The translations under genes and the position numbers were made by a program. Of a stretch of DNA of 8,040 bases, positions 1 to 6,035 are shown piece after piece (position 1 is the stretch's first letter; every line of letters begins with the position of its first letter). The stretch lies in NCBI GenBank assembly GCA_041402045.1, contig JAWKSZ010000119.1:1-8040 (forward strand). Direction: 5' to 3'. The notes under the pieces are model-generated. The model had not been told where the DNA came from and did not search any database. It saw nothing but the letters and a program-made list of their open reading frames with translations. The stretch comes from JAGQRJ01 sp041402045 (GTDB lineage Bacteria > Planctomycetota > J058).

Positions 1-8
1 GAGGCCGA

Positions 9-29
9 GGGGGTCTGGGACAGACCCCC
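9..29. terminator. Perfect GC-rich hairpin, possible bidirectional terminator
   Basis: A 9-bp perfect stem (GGGGGTCTG / CAGACCCCC) closes a 3-nt GGA loop. It lies about 180 bp beyond the stop codon of the minus-strand kelch lipoprotein gene and next to a second hairpin at 38-65. There is no T tract on either side, so classic Rho-independent termination is not shown. It could also be an intergenic palindromic repeat or a terminator for a gene left of the window. Confidence 0.45.
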
Positions 30-37
30 CATAACAG

Positions 38-65
38 AACGAGCCGCGCAACTGCGCGGCTCGTT
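38..65. terminator. Perfect 13-bp hairpin, probable transcription terminator
   Basis: Arms 38-50 and 53-65 are exact reverse complements (AACGAGCCGCGCA / TGCGCGGCTCGTT) with only AC between them, so the practical loop is four bases. This is the strongest short inverted repeat in the window. Reading leftwards from the kelch gene, the stem is followed by CTGTTATG, a weak T-containing tail. The spacer 66-208 contains two weaker dyads (108-123, AGAGCC/GGCTCT; 171-187, GAGGGC/GCCCTC) and no recognisable gene. Confidence 0.5.
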
Positions 66-208
66 CAACGACAGAAGGAAGGAGTGAGCTGCGCGAGGCC
101 GCTCGCAAGAGCCCGACGGCTCTGGGGGTGTTGGGCCAAGCCGCCCCGGAGGACGGCCCGGCAGGAGGGCGAGGGCGCGTGGCCCTCAACCCTGGACGAC
201 GCTCGGGA

Positions 209-2632
209 CTAGTTGCCCGTCACCATGAAGTCGTCGATATACCAGCCGGCGCGCTGGTCGGCGCTGTCCGAGCCGAACTGGAGGACGACCACCACGCGGC
301 TGCCGACGAACTGCGCCAGGTCGTAGCTGGCGTTGACCCAGCCGTTGCTCGCGCCGGTGATCCCCTCGCCCGGGTTGAACTGGCTGGTCGCGCTGTAGCC
401 ACCCTGGGGACGGAGCAGGTAGTAGGTGGTGCCGCCGTCGGGGGTGATCAGCACGCGGCCGGCGTCGACGCCGTCGGTCTCATACCACTGCTTCATGCTC
501 AGGGTCGCGGTGGTCGCCTGGCTCAGGTCGATCTCGCGGGAGATCAGGTAGGCGTTGGCGTTGGCCGAGTAGGTGCCCTGGCTCATGGCCGTGCCGACCA
601 CGTTCTGGCCGCTGGCCGCAGCGCTGGGCCCGAAGGCCGGGGCGCCGACCTGCCACTGACCGCCCTGCTGGGTGAAGCGCAGGGTCTGACCCTCGAAGTC
701 CTCGGCGAAGAAGGTCTGGGTGCCAGCGCTCGGGGTGCTGGGGGTCCCGGTGCTCGGGGTGCTCGGGGTGCTCGGGGTGCTGCTGGCGGTGGTGCCGGTC
801 ACCTCGAAGCGGTAGCCCGAGCTCACCTTGCCGTAGGCCTCGATCGTGAGGTCGCCGGTCACGGCGCCGGTCGGGACCCGGACGAGCATGACGGCCACGT
901 TGCCGAGGAAGGGCACGCTCTGGGTCGAGATCCCGCCGATCAGGTTGGCCTGCACGCCGGAGAAGCGCACGACGTTGTCGCTGGCCGGGCTGGCGAAGTT
1001 ACGCCCGAAGATCGTGACCAGGCCGCCCTCCTTGGCCCGCCGGGGCAGGGTGTAGAGGACCTTGGGGGTCTTGGCGGTGGCGAGGTCGACGGTGAAGGTC
1101 TTGGTGTTGATCGCGGGCACGCCGTTGCTGATCACCATGACGTCGCCGGTCTGAGCGCCCTGGGGCACCTCGACGATCAGGGTCTCGACCGAGCCGAGCA
1201 CCGGGATCCGCTGCACGCGCAGGTTGAACATGACCTTGCCTTGCACGCCGCCCTGGAACAGGACCTGGTTGTCGTTCTTGTCCTTGGCGAAGCCGCTGCC
1301 GGCGATCGTGATCAGGTCGCCCGGCTTGCCCTTGTCGGGCAGGATCGCGAGCATGCGGGCCGGGTTCTGGGTCGGCTGGGGCTGGGTCGGGGTGGTCGGC
1401 GGGGTCGGGCCGATCGGGGTGGTCGGCGGGGTCGGCGAGCCGACGGTGGTGCTGCTGCCGACCGCATACTCCTCGGAGTCGCCCAGGGCCGCGCCGCTGG
1501 TGCCGAGGCCGCCCACGAACAGCACGTGGCCGTTGGGGAGCAGGGTCGCGGTGTGCTCGTAGCGCCCGTTGAGCAGGGCGGGCAGGGTCGAGACCGCGCC
1601 GCTCTTGATCAGCTCGACGGCGCCCGAGGCCGCCTGCTCGACGCCGCCCGCGGCCACGAGGCCCATGGAGCTGGCGGTCAGGGTCAGGCCCTCGCGGCCG
1701 CTCGAGAGCTGGCCCGCGCCGGTGACCCAGGTGCCGACCATACGGTCGAGGGTCTCGATCGAGGACTCCCAGCGAGCCTGGCTGTTGCCGCCGACGACGA
1801 TCGCCTCGCCGCGCTCGTTCATGCTCAGCGCGCTGCCGTAGCGGTCCACGCCGAGGATCGGCAGGGCGGCGAAGGTCTGGCTGGCCGGGTCGAAGGACTC
1901 GACGCCCGCGGGGGTCGTCGAGAACTGCTGGCCGGGGACCAGGTTGGTGATCCCGCCCTGGATCACGATCTCACCGGTCGAGAGGCGCACGGCCTCGGCG
2001 CCGACCCGATCCTGGATCATGGGGGCGGCCACGGGGACGAAGGTCCCGGTGGTCACGTCGTAGAGCTCGGCGGTGTTCAGCGAGCCCGTGGTCGAGCTGC
2101 CGCCGGCGATCAGCACGTACTCGGCGCCCATGTGGCTGTAGCCAATGGCGACGTGGCCGCTGCGCTCGGTGCCCATGTCCGGGCCGGCCGAGAAGGTCCC
2201 GGTCGCGGGGTCGTAGATCTCGGTCGAGGCCAGGGGCGAGGCGCCCTGGGTGTCGGACTGGCCACCGGCGATCAGGATCCGCCCGTCGGAGAGGCGGGTC
2301 GCGGTGTGTTGGGTGCGGGCGACGCTGAGCGACCCGGCCGGGTTCCAGCTCCCGTTCTGGTAGACCTCGGCGCTGGCGAGCACCGAGCCAGCGGACTCGC
2401 CGCCGATCACGATCACCGACTGCCCGCTGAGGGTCGCGGTGTGCGAGGCGCGCGCCGCGCTGAGGTTGGCCACGCTCACGGTGCCGCTTTGGTTCCCGGT
2501 GGGCGTGGACGGTTGCGAGGTCACCGCCGCAGCGGTCGACCCCGACTTGCTCGAGCTCCCGCTGTTGCAGCCAACGAGGGCGGCCAGCGAAGCGGCGAGC
2601 GCAATGGACGTACTTTGAGCACGGAATGCCAT
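209..2632 (-). CDS. Kelch-propeller/TIG/jelly-roll secreted lipoprotein
   Basis: This 807-aa protein is probably a lipid-anchored envelope or secreted protein that binds proteins or glycans; no enzyme active site is visible. The N-terminus MAFRAQ... has a hydrophobic segment ending in a lipobox, ALVGC, with Cys22. A Ser/Thr-rich spacer follows. Residues about 56-390 carry seven kelch-type Gly-Gly motifs (77-78, 123-124, 177-178, 226-227, 281-282, 329-330, 374-375), with recurrent 'H-T-A-T-L' and 'E-x-Y-D-P-x-T-G-T-F' strands, consistent with a seven-bladed propeller. A Thr/Pro linker (398-422) precedes two IPT/TIG immunoglobulin-like domains (about 425-516 and 521-612). A Ser-Thr-Pro linker (618-636) leads to a C-terminal domain (641-806) of the MAM/peptidase-M6 accessory type: 'EDFEG' start, 'DGG' strand, terminal 'GWYIDDF'. 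The start at 2632 is chosen because AAGGAG lies 7 nt upstream and the signal peptide begins there; the open frame continuing to 2857 is not signal-like. Domain classes are inferred from motif spacing. The natural ligand is unknown. Confidence 0.87.
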   Translation of the reverse strand: MAFRAQSTSIALAASLAALVGCNSGSSSKSGSTAAAVTSQPSTPTGNQSGTVSVANLSAARASHTATLSGQSVIVIGGESAGSVLASAEVYQNGSWNPAGSLSVARTQHTATRLSDGRILIAGGQSDTQGASPLASTEIYDPATGTFSAGPDMGTERSGHVAIGYSHMGAEYVLIAGGSSTTGSLNTAELYDVTTGTFVPVAAPMIQDRVGAEAVRLSTGEIVIQGGITNLVPGQQFSTTPAGVESFDPASQTFAALPILGVDRYGSALSMNERGEAIVVGGNSQARWESSIETLDRMVGTWVTGAGQLSSGREGLTLTASSMGLVAAGGVEQAASGAVELIKSGAVSTLPALLNGRYEHTATLLPNGHVLFVGGLGTSGAALGDSEEYAVGSSTTVGSPTPPTTPIGPTPPTTPTQPQPTQNPARMLAILPDKGKPGDLITIAGSGFAKDKNDNQVLFQGGVQGKVMFNLRVQRIPVLGSVETLIVEVPQGAQTGDVMVISNGVPAINTKTFTVDLATAKTPKVLYTLPRRAKEGGLVTIFGRNFASPASDNVVRFSGVQANLIGGISTQSVPFLGNVAVMLVRVPTGAVTGDLTIEAYGKVSSGYRFEVTGTTASSTPSTPSTPSTGTPSTPSAGTQTFFAEDFEGQTLRFTQQGGQWQVGAPAFGPSAAASGQNVVGTAMSQGTYSANANAYLISREIDLSQATTATLSMKQWYETDGVDAGRVLITPDGGTTYYLLRPQGGYSATSQFNPGEGITGASNGWVNASYDLAQFVGSRVVVVLQFGSDSADQRAGWYIDDFMVTGN
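728..781. repeat. 9-bp coding tandem repeat (Thr-Pro-Ser linker)
   Basis: The 9-mer GCTCGGGGT occurs exactly at 728-736, 752-760, 761-769 and 770-778, with a one-base variant at 737-745. On the minus strand it encodes Thr-Pro-Ser triplets of the linker between the second TIG domain and the C-terminal domain. It is in frame, so copy-number change would lengthen or shorten the stalk without breaking the gene. Confidence 0.85.
1387..1435. repeat. 27-bp coding direct repeat (Pro/Thr linker)
   Basis: The 22-base core beginning TCGGGGTGGTCGG occurs at 1387-1408 and 1414-1435, a 27-bp period that preserves frame. It encodes the duplicated Pro-Thr-Pro-Pro-Thr-Thr-Pro stretch that links the kelch propeller to the first TIG domain. 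Confidence 0.8.
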
Positions 2633-2639
2633 GAACAGA

Positions 2640-2645
2640 CTCCTT
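2640..2645 (-). promoter_or_regulatory. Ribosome binding site of the kelch lipoprotein gene
   Basis: On the minus strand AAGGAG lies 7 nt before the ATG at 2632. It fixes the start of the lipoprotein at the signal peptide rather than at an upstream in-frame start near 2857. Confidence 0.8.
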
Positions 2646-2763
2646 CTCTGTCGTGCCCGCTCGCTCACCCCCCCAGGCTCGCTCGCGGACAAAGGAGCTA
2701 TGTGCAAGCTCAGGGCCAAACCGCCGATGGCGTCTAAGGCGCTGAATTCATGGCAATTGCGCC

Positions 2764-2776
2764 AAATGCCACATTT
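2764..2776. promoter_or_regulatory. Small dyad AAATG-CCA-CATTT, candidate operator
   Basis: A perfect 5-bp inverted repeat with a 3-nt spacer lies in the AT-rich leader of the kelch gene, next to the palindrome GCAATTGC at 2753-2760. Its position about 130 bp upstream of the ATG suits a regulator site, but short dyads arise by chance and no known operator is matched. Confidence 0.25.
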
Positions 2777-2795
2777 CTGCGGTGTGTGTGTTTCT

Positions 2796-2824
2796 GGATA
2801 GCTACCCCGCCCATATCCGGGATA
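2796..2824. promoter_or_regulatory. GGATA/TATCC triple half-site, candidate operator
   Basis: GGATA is at 2796-2800, TATCC at 2814-2818 and GGATA at 2820-2824. The last two form a perfect dyad with a one-base spacer. The first pairs with TATCC as a wider inverted repeat. The cluster lies about 165-190 bp upstream of the kelch start on the minus strand. I do not recognise a known regulator motif, so binding is inference from symmetry only. Confidence 0.28.
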
Positions 2825-2974
2825 CGGCGGATGTTCATAGCGTGTCCAGATCGCCACAGTCCATGCGGAATAGGGAGTTGCGACGGGACCCCGAGCCGCG
2901 CGAATCGTCTCGGCTGAAATGGAAACGCGGGGCCGGAGGATGGCCGGGTCCCCGATCGCGTCGACGCCCGCGGT

Positions 2975-3637
2975 CTACAGCCGGCCGGAGACCAGGAGGT
3001 GCCGCTCGCTGACCTGGGCGACGTCGAGGTGCGCGAGGTCGGCGGCGCGGAGCTGCGCGCGGACCTCGTCCAGGGTGAAGGCCGCGAGCAGCGAGGCGTA
3101 GAAGTCGCGGATCAGGAGCGGGTCCTCGGAGCAGCCGGCGTTGGCCACGATCGCCTGAGCGCTGAGCTCGTCCCGGGGCCGGACCAGGTCCATGATCAAG
3201 ATCGGCGCGCCGGGCATGGCCAGCCGCCGGACCTCCGCCCAGAGCACGGCGGGCTCGGGGAGGTGGTGCAGCAGGCTGTTCGAGATCACGGCGTCGAAGC
3301 CGCGGTCGGGGAGCGCGGAGTCGGGGAGCCGAGCCAGCTCGAGGGTCACCCGCTCGCCGACCCGCCCGGCCGCGCGCAGGGCCTTGCGCGCGAGCGCGAG
3401 CATGGCCTCGGAGCCGTCGACGGCGACGACCTCGACCTCGGGCAGCGCGCGGCACAGGCGCAGGGGAATGTCCGCCGGGCCGCAGCCCAGGTCGAGCACC
3501 CGCCCGTCGCGGAGGTCGGGGAAGGCCTCGAGGAAGCGGTCGACGAAGCCCTGATTGACCGCGACGAAGTCGCTCTCGGCGTAGGCCTGGGCCTGCGCCT
3601 CGTCGTCCATGAGCTCGGGTTCCAGCCGGCGTTCCAC
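2975..3637 (-). CDS. Class I SAM-dependent methyltransferase
   Basis: A 220-aa Rossmann-fold methyltransferase, probably soluble and cytoplasmic. Motif I is VLDLGCGPADIPL at residues 47-59, the acidic ribose-binding residue is Asp74 in VVAVDGSEAML, and the motif IV region is FDAVISNSLLHHL (114-126). The family is the general Methyltransf_11/25 type, whose substrates range from small molecules to quinone or lipid precursors; nothing in the sequence tells which applies here. I prefer the GTG at 3637 over the ATG at 3610. The extra residues (MERRLEPEL) resemble the conserved 'PEPELMD' opening I associate with relatives, and TAGAAT lies 7 nt upstream of the GTG, compatible with a leaderless start. 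The gene is divergent from the amidohydrolase gene, with 90 bp between them. No terminator is evident after its stop at 2975. Confidence 0.85.
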   Translation of the reverse strand: MERRLEPELMDDEAQAQAYAESDFVAVNQGFVDRFLEAFPDLRDGRVLDLGCGPADIPLRLCRALPEVEVVAVDGSEAMLALARKALRAAGRVGERVTLELARLPDSALPDRGFDAVISNSLLHHLPEPAVLWAEVRRLAMPGAPILIMDLVRPRDELSAQAIVANAGCSEDPLLIRDFYASLLAAFTLDEVRAQLRAADLAHLDVAQVSERHLLVSGRL

Positions 3638-3644
3638 GCCGCGG

Positions 3645-3650
3645 ATTCTA
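3645..3650 (-). promoter_or_regulatory. -10-like TAGAAT just upstream of the methyltransferase GTG
   Basis: Minus-strand TAGAAT (five of six matches to TATAAT) ends 7 nt before the GTG start at 3637, so transcription would begin at or next to the start codon. No clear Shine-Dalgarno sequence sits between them. No good -35 is visible 17 bp upstream. Confidence 0.45.
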
Positions 3651-3715
3651 CGCCTTCGTCGCAGCCGCGGTGGCTTTCCGCCCGGACCGCTGGCGCGGCG
3701 AAGCCCGGGGCGCGG

Positions 3716-3721
3716 TAAAGT
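3716..3721 (+). promoter_or_regulatory. -10-like TAAAGT just upstream of the amidohydrolase GTG
   Basis: TAAAGT sits in otherwise GC-saturated sequence and ends 6 nt before the GTG at 3728. With a usual 6-7-nt distance from -10 to +1, the transcript would start on the GTG itself, giving a leaderless mRNA. No Shine-Dalgarno sequence is present in the 6-nt spacer. No convincing -35 is visible. Confidence 0.45.
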
Positions 3722-3727
3722 CCGGGC

Positions 3728-4915
3728 GTGATCCTCAGCGACTGCACCACCCCCTACGAGATCGTGCCCGTGCTGGGCGTCGAGCCCGACAACCCGATCC
3801 CCGAGGAGCTCCGGGGGCGGATCCTGGTCGACACCGTCCACGACGGCGACGTGGTCCCGGTCGAGTTCCGCCAGCACCCCGACGGGCGCCCGCGGGTCGA
3901 CCCCGTCGAGCTCGAGGCGCGCTACCACGAGGAGCGCGACTGGGGCGCGAACCTGGTCGCGGCGGAGATCGCCAAGTCCCTGGGGCTCCCCTCCTACGGC
4001 CGCATGCGCCTGGCCCGGGTGCTCCTCGACTTCAACCGCTTCCCGGGCTCGACCCCGCCCGGGCTGAACGACCCCCTGGAGCGGCTGGCGATCAACGCCC
4101 CGTTCTCGACCGCGCTGGACCACCCCGCGAAAATGAGCCTGCTCGCGCTCTACGACGAGGTCTCGCGGCTCATGGAGGCCCAGTTCCACGACAAGCTGAT
4201 CCGGGTGTGCGTGCACACCTACGACATGCACAACGCCTCGCGCACCACGCGCCCCGACGTGAGCCTGATCACGCAGTCGGTGACCTACAACCGCGAGAGC
4301 TGCATGCCCTACGGGATCTTCGACCCGCTGTATCCCGACGTGCTGGGGGAGTCGACCTGCAGCCGGGTGCTGCGCGATCGGATCGCGCTGAACCTCGAGC
4401 GCAACCACTTCCGCGTGGGGCACAACCACCCCTACCTGCTCCCCGACGGGAGCACCGACATTCGCAGCCAGGTGTGGTACTTCTTCAGCTACCTCCGCGA
4501 GCGCTTCCTGCAGAAGTTCCCGGAGTGCGGAGACGACCCGGCCTACCAGCGGGTGTGGAGCATGCTCCTCAACACCAACCTGCGGCGGATCGAGGGCGAG
4601 GAGCTGCGCAGCTACCTGCACCGCTACCGCAAGCCGCACCCGCTGCGCGAGCCCGAGCTGCGCCAGGCCCAGCTCGCCTACGACCAGGTCAAGGTGTTCC
4701 TGCACACGAGCACGGTGGTCGACGACTACCGCCGGCACCCGGAGCGCCCGAGCTCGCTCACGATCGAGGTGCGCAAGGACCTGGTCAACGACCTCGACGC
4801 CTACGGGCGCCCGACCCGCAAGCACATGGGGATCGCGCGCAAGCTGGGCAAGACGATCGCGGGCGCGATCCGGGTCTACCTCAAGACCGACCGCGCGCTC
4901 ACGCAGCGCGCGTAG
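3728..4915 (+). CDS. N-formylglutamate amidohydrolase family protein
   Basis: A 395-aa soluble protein, probably a metal-dependent amidohydrolase of the FGase family (PF05013), whose founding members release formate from N-formyl-L-glutamate in histidine breakdown. Matching elements appear in family order: 'TVHDG' (36-40), where the family has Pro-His-Ser-Gly; 'ARVLLDFNR' (96-104), matching the family's Val-Asp-x-Asn-Arg; 'CVHTYDMH' (161-168), a likely metal and catalytic His region; 'HNHPYLLPDG' (232-241); and 'SLTIEVRKDL' (343-352), matching the family's C-terminal Gln-x-Glu-Ile-Arg block, followed by a helix. At 395 aa it is longer than the usual 250-300; most of the extra length lies between about 245 and 330. 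No other histidine-utilisation gene is nearby, so the substrate may not be N-formylglutamate. The GTG start is fixed by the lack of alternatives and by TAAAGT 6 nt before it. The next gene follows on the same strand after a short gap. Confidence 0.75.
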   Translation: MILSDCTTPYEIVPVLGVEPDNPIPEELRGRILVDTVHDGDVVPVEFRQHPDGRPRVDPVELEARYHEERDWGANLVAAEIAKSLGLPSYGRMRLARVLLDFNRFPGSTPPGLNDPLERLAINAPFSTALDHPAKMSLLALYDEVSRLMEAQFHDKLIRVCVHTYDMHNASRTTRPDVSLITQSVTYNRESCMPYGIFDPLYPDVLGESTCSRVLRDRIALNLERNHFRVGHNHPYLLPDGSTDIRSQVWYFFSYLRERFLQKFPECGDDPAYQRVWSMLLNTNLRRIEGEELRSYLHRYRKPHPLREPELRQAQLAYDQVKVFLHTSTVVDDYRRHPERPSSLTIEVRKDLVNDLDAYGRPTRKHMGIARKLGKTIAGAIRVYLKTDRALTQRA

Positions 4916-4947
4916 CGCGGCGACGGGACGGGCCCAGAACCAGGCGT

Positions 4948-4953
4948 TACACT
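4948..4953 (+). promoter_or_regulatory. -10-like TACACT before the cNMP/DUF4388 gene
   Basis: TACACT lies 11 nt before the first possible GTG (4965) and 20 nt before the preferred GTG (4974). It resembles the TAnnnT hexamers at the two preceding starts. If used, the gene has its own promoter inside the gap after the amidohydrolase stop. No clear -35 is seen. Confidence 0.35.
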
Positions 4954-4965
4954 CCCCGGGGAGGG
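4952..4965 (+). promoter_or_regulatory. Ribosome binding site within a 12-bp palindrome
   Basis: CTCCCCGGGGAG (4952-4963) is a perfect palindrome whose right half forms the purine-rich Shine-Dalgarno GGGGAGGG (4958-4965). Three in-frame GTG codons follow at 4965, 4968 and 4974. Only 4974 has a normal spacing (8 nt). Self-pairing of the palindrome could mask the ribosome binding site; that is inference. Confidence 0.45.
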
Positions 4966-4973
4966 TGGTGCCC

Positions 4974-6026
4974 GTGGCGGGTCGCAAGATTCGAGTGAAG
5001 ACGGTCGAGGTGCACGACTGCCCGATCTACCGCACCGGCAACGCCCTGCTCATGAACCTGCCCGAGGTCGACATGGAGGAGACCGACGCGATCTGCGCGA
5101 TCGCGGTCTCCGACGTGCTCCCCTGGGCGATCAAGGTCGCCGCTGGCGGCACTCCGCCCGAGAAGCCGCTGCTCTGCCGCGGCTGCCGCGGCGGGCGCGC
5201 GCAGGCGAGCTTCCAGCTCGAGACGGTCGTGGCCCCGGTCGCCGCGCGCAGCACCATGCGCATGAGCTCGCTGCGGGTGATCCCCATGTTCGCCACGCTC
5301 CCCGAGCGCCAGCTCGAGAAGCTGGCCCCCATGCTGCAGAAGGTCGAGTATTCCGCGGGGTCCGACGTGATCACCTTCGGCCAGCCCGGCGAGGCGCTGA
5401 CGGTGATCAAGTCCGGCGAGGTCGAGGTGCTCAAGCCCGACGACGACGGCAACGAGAAGCTGCTGGGGATCCTCAAGTCCGGCGAGTGCTTCGGGGAAAT
5501 GTCCTTGCTCACCGGCGACCCCTGCTCGGCCACGATCCGCGTGCGCGCGGGGGAGCCCGTGCACGGGCTCTCGATCAGCAAGCGCGACTTCGACGCGCTC
5601 CTCGGGCGCAACCCCGAGCTCAGCCGCTACTTCAGCAAGCTGCTCGCCTTCCGCCTGAACCGCACCTCGACCCAGTTCACCGACCAAACCGACGGGGTGA
5701 ACGGCGACTTGACCATGATCGGGCCCGCGGAGCTGGTGCAGGCGATCACGGTCACCGACCGCTCGGGCACGCTGGAGATCCAGCGCGACGACGGCACCGA
5801 GCTCGTGTTCACCTTCGGCAACGGGCAGATCTGGCATATCGAGGCCCCCGGCGACCCCGAGGAGTCGTTCTACGAGTTCCTGCGCTGGACGCGCGGCCGC
5901 TTCAAGTTCGAGCCGGTCGAGGGCTCCCCGTGGGCACGATCCGCAAGGACACGACCTCGCTCCTGCTCGAGGGCATGCGCCGCATGGACGAGGCCGACCC
6001 CGTCACGCGCCAGGCGCCCTCGGTGA
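4974..6026 (+). CDS. TIGR04076-like / cNMP-binding / DUF4388 fusion, frameshifted
   Basis: A cytoplasmic multi-domain signalling protein, 350 aa as read. Residues 1-85 resemble the small TIGR04076 family (Cys16-Pro-x-Tyr, Cys41-Ala, 'LPWAIKV'), plus a Cys68-x-x-Cys71 pair. Residues about 99-230 are a cyclic-nucleotide-binding domain ('GQPGEALTVIKSGEVEVL', then 'FGEMSLLTGDPCSATIRV', 173-190). Glu175 is present but the phosphate-binding Arg is Cys184. From 243 a DUF4388/PATAN domain begins ('GDLTMIGPAELVQAI...SGTLEI...FGNGQIWHIE'), a module found in gliding and signalling proteins. After 'EPVEGSP' (5930) the frame turns to Arg-rich nonsense and stops at 6024-6026. The -1 related frame instead continues as 'VGTIRKDTTSLLLEGMRRMDEADP', the normal DUF4388 ending. 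One C appears missing in CCCC at 5926-5929. GTG 4974 is chosen for its Shine-Dalgarno spacing; 4965 and 4968 are alternatives. The protein may be truncated in the cell, or the indel may be a sequencing error. Confidence 0.75.
   Translation: MAGRKIRVKTVEVHDCPIYRTGNALLMNLPEVDMEETDAICAIAVSDVLPWAIKVAAGGTPPEKPLLCRGCRGGRAQASFQLETVVAPVAARSTMRMSSLRVIPMFATLPERQLEKLAPMLQKVEYSAGSDVITFGQPGEALTVIKSGEVEVLKPDDDGNEKLLGILKSGECFGEMSLLTGDPCSATIRVRAGEPVHGLSISKRDFDALLGRNPELSRYFSKLLAFRLNRTSTQFTDQTDGVNGDLTMIGPAELVQAITVTDRSGTLEIQRDDGTELVFTFGNGQIWHIEAPGDPEESFYEFLRWTRGRFKFEPVEGSPWARSARTRPRSCSRACAAWTRPTPSRARRPR
5926..5929 (+). other. Apparent one-base deletion (frameshift site) in a C run
   Basis: Adding one C to this CCCC run makes the frame pass from ...GluGlySerPro directly into ValGlyThrIleArgLys and the conserved DUF4388 ending Leu-Leu-Leu-Glu-x-x-Arg-Arg-x-Asp-Glu, up to about 6000. 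The tetramer lacks the hepta-nucleotide slippery form of known programmed sites. Confidence 0.7.
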
Positions 6027-6035
6027 CGAGGCGCG

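Larger units (their letters stand above)
2633..2974. other. Intergenic region upstream of the kelch gene
   Basis: This 342-bp gap lies between the stop of the methyltransferase gene and the start of the kelch lipoprotein gene, both on the minus strand. The part at about 2690-2850 is clearly more AT-rich than the rest of the window. It contains a CA/TG run (2781-2790), the palindromic core GCAATTGC (2753-2760) and the dyads listed separately. No convincing small gene is seen; frames that stay open here show no coding-like composition. It most likely holds the promoter and 5' leader of the kelch gene, but I could not assign a confident -35/-10 pair. Confidence 0.55.

Noticed and set aside
128..2737. 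An 869-codon open frame on the plus strand
   Set aside because: It is the mirror of the kelch lipoprotein gene. The translation is Gly/Arg/Ala-rich with no domain signal, as expected for the antisense frame of a GC-rich gene.
2750..2780. Sigma54 promoter (TGGC...TTGC on the minus strand)
   Set aside because: The distance between the GG and GC elements is about 14 bp instead of 10, so the required spacing is not met.
2633..2857. N-terminal extension of the kelch protein to 2857
   Set aside because: The internal ATG at 2632 has a good Shine-Dalgarno sequence and begins a lipoprotein signal. The extension would bury that signal and reads as non-coding sequence.
2835..3455. Arg-rich minus-strand frame overlapping the methyltransferase
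   Set aside because: It is an alternative frame of the same strand with extreme Arg/Ala/Pro content. The methyltransferase motifs are in the other frame.
3638..4987. Minus-strand open frame continuing upstream of the methyltransferase
   Set aside because: It runs antisense to the amidohydrolase gene with low-complexity Val/Gly/Leu/Ala/Arg/Asp/His translation. It is open only because of GC composition.
5921..5935. Programmed ribosomal frameshift site in the DUF4388 gene
   Set aside because: No X-XXY-YYZ slippery heptamer is present, and a simple missing C explains the break.
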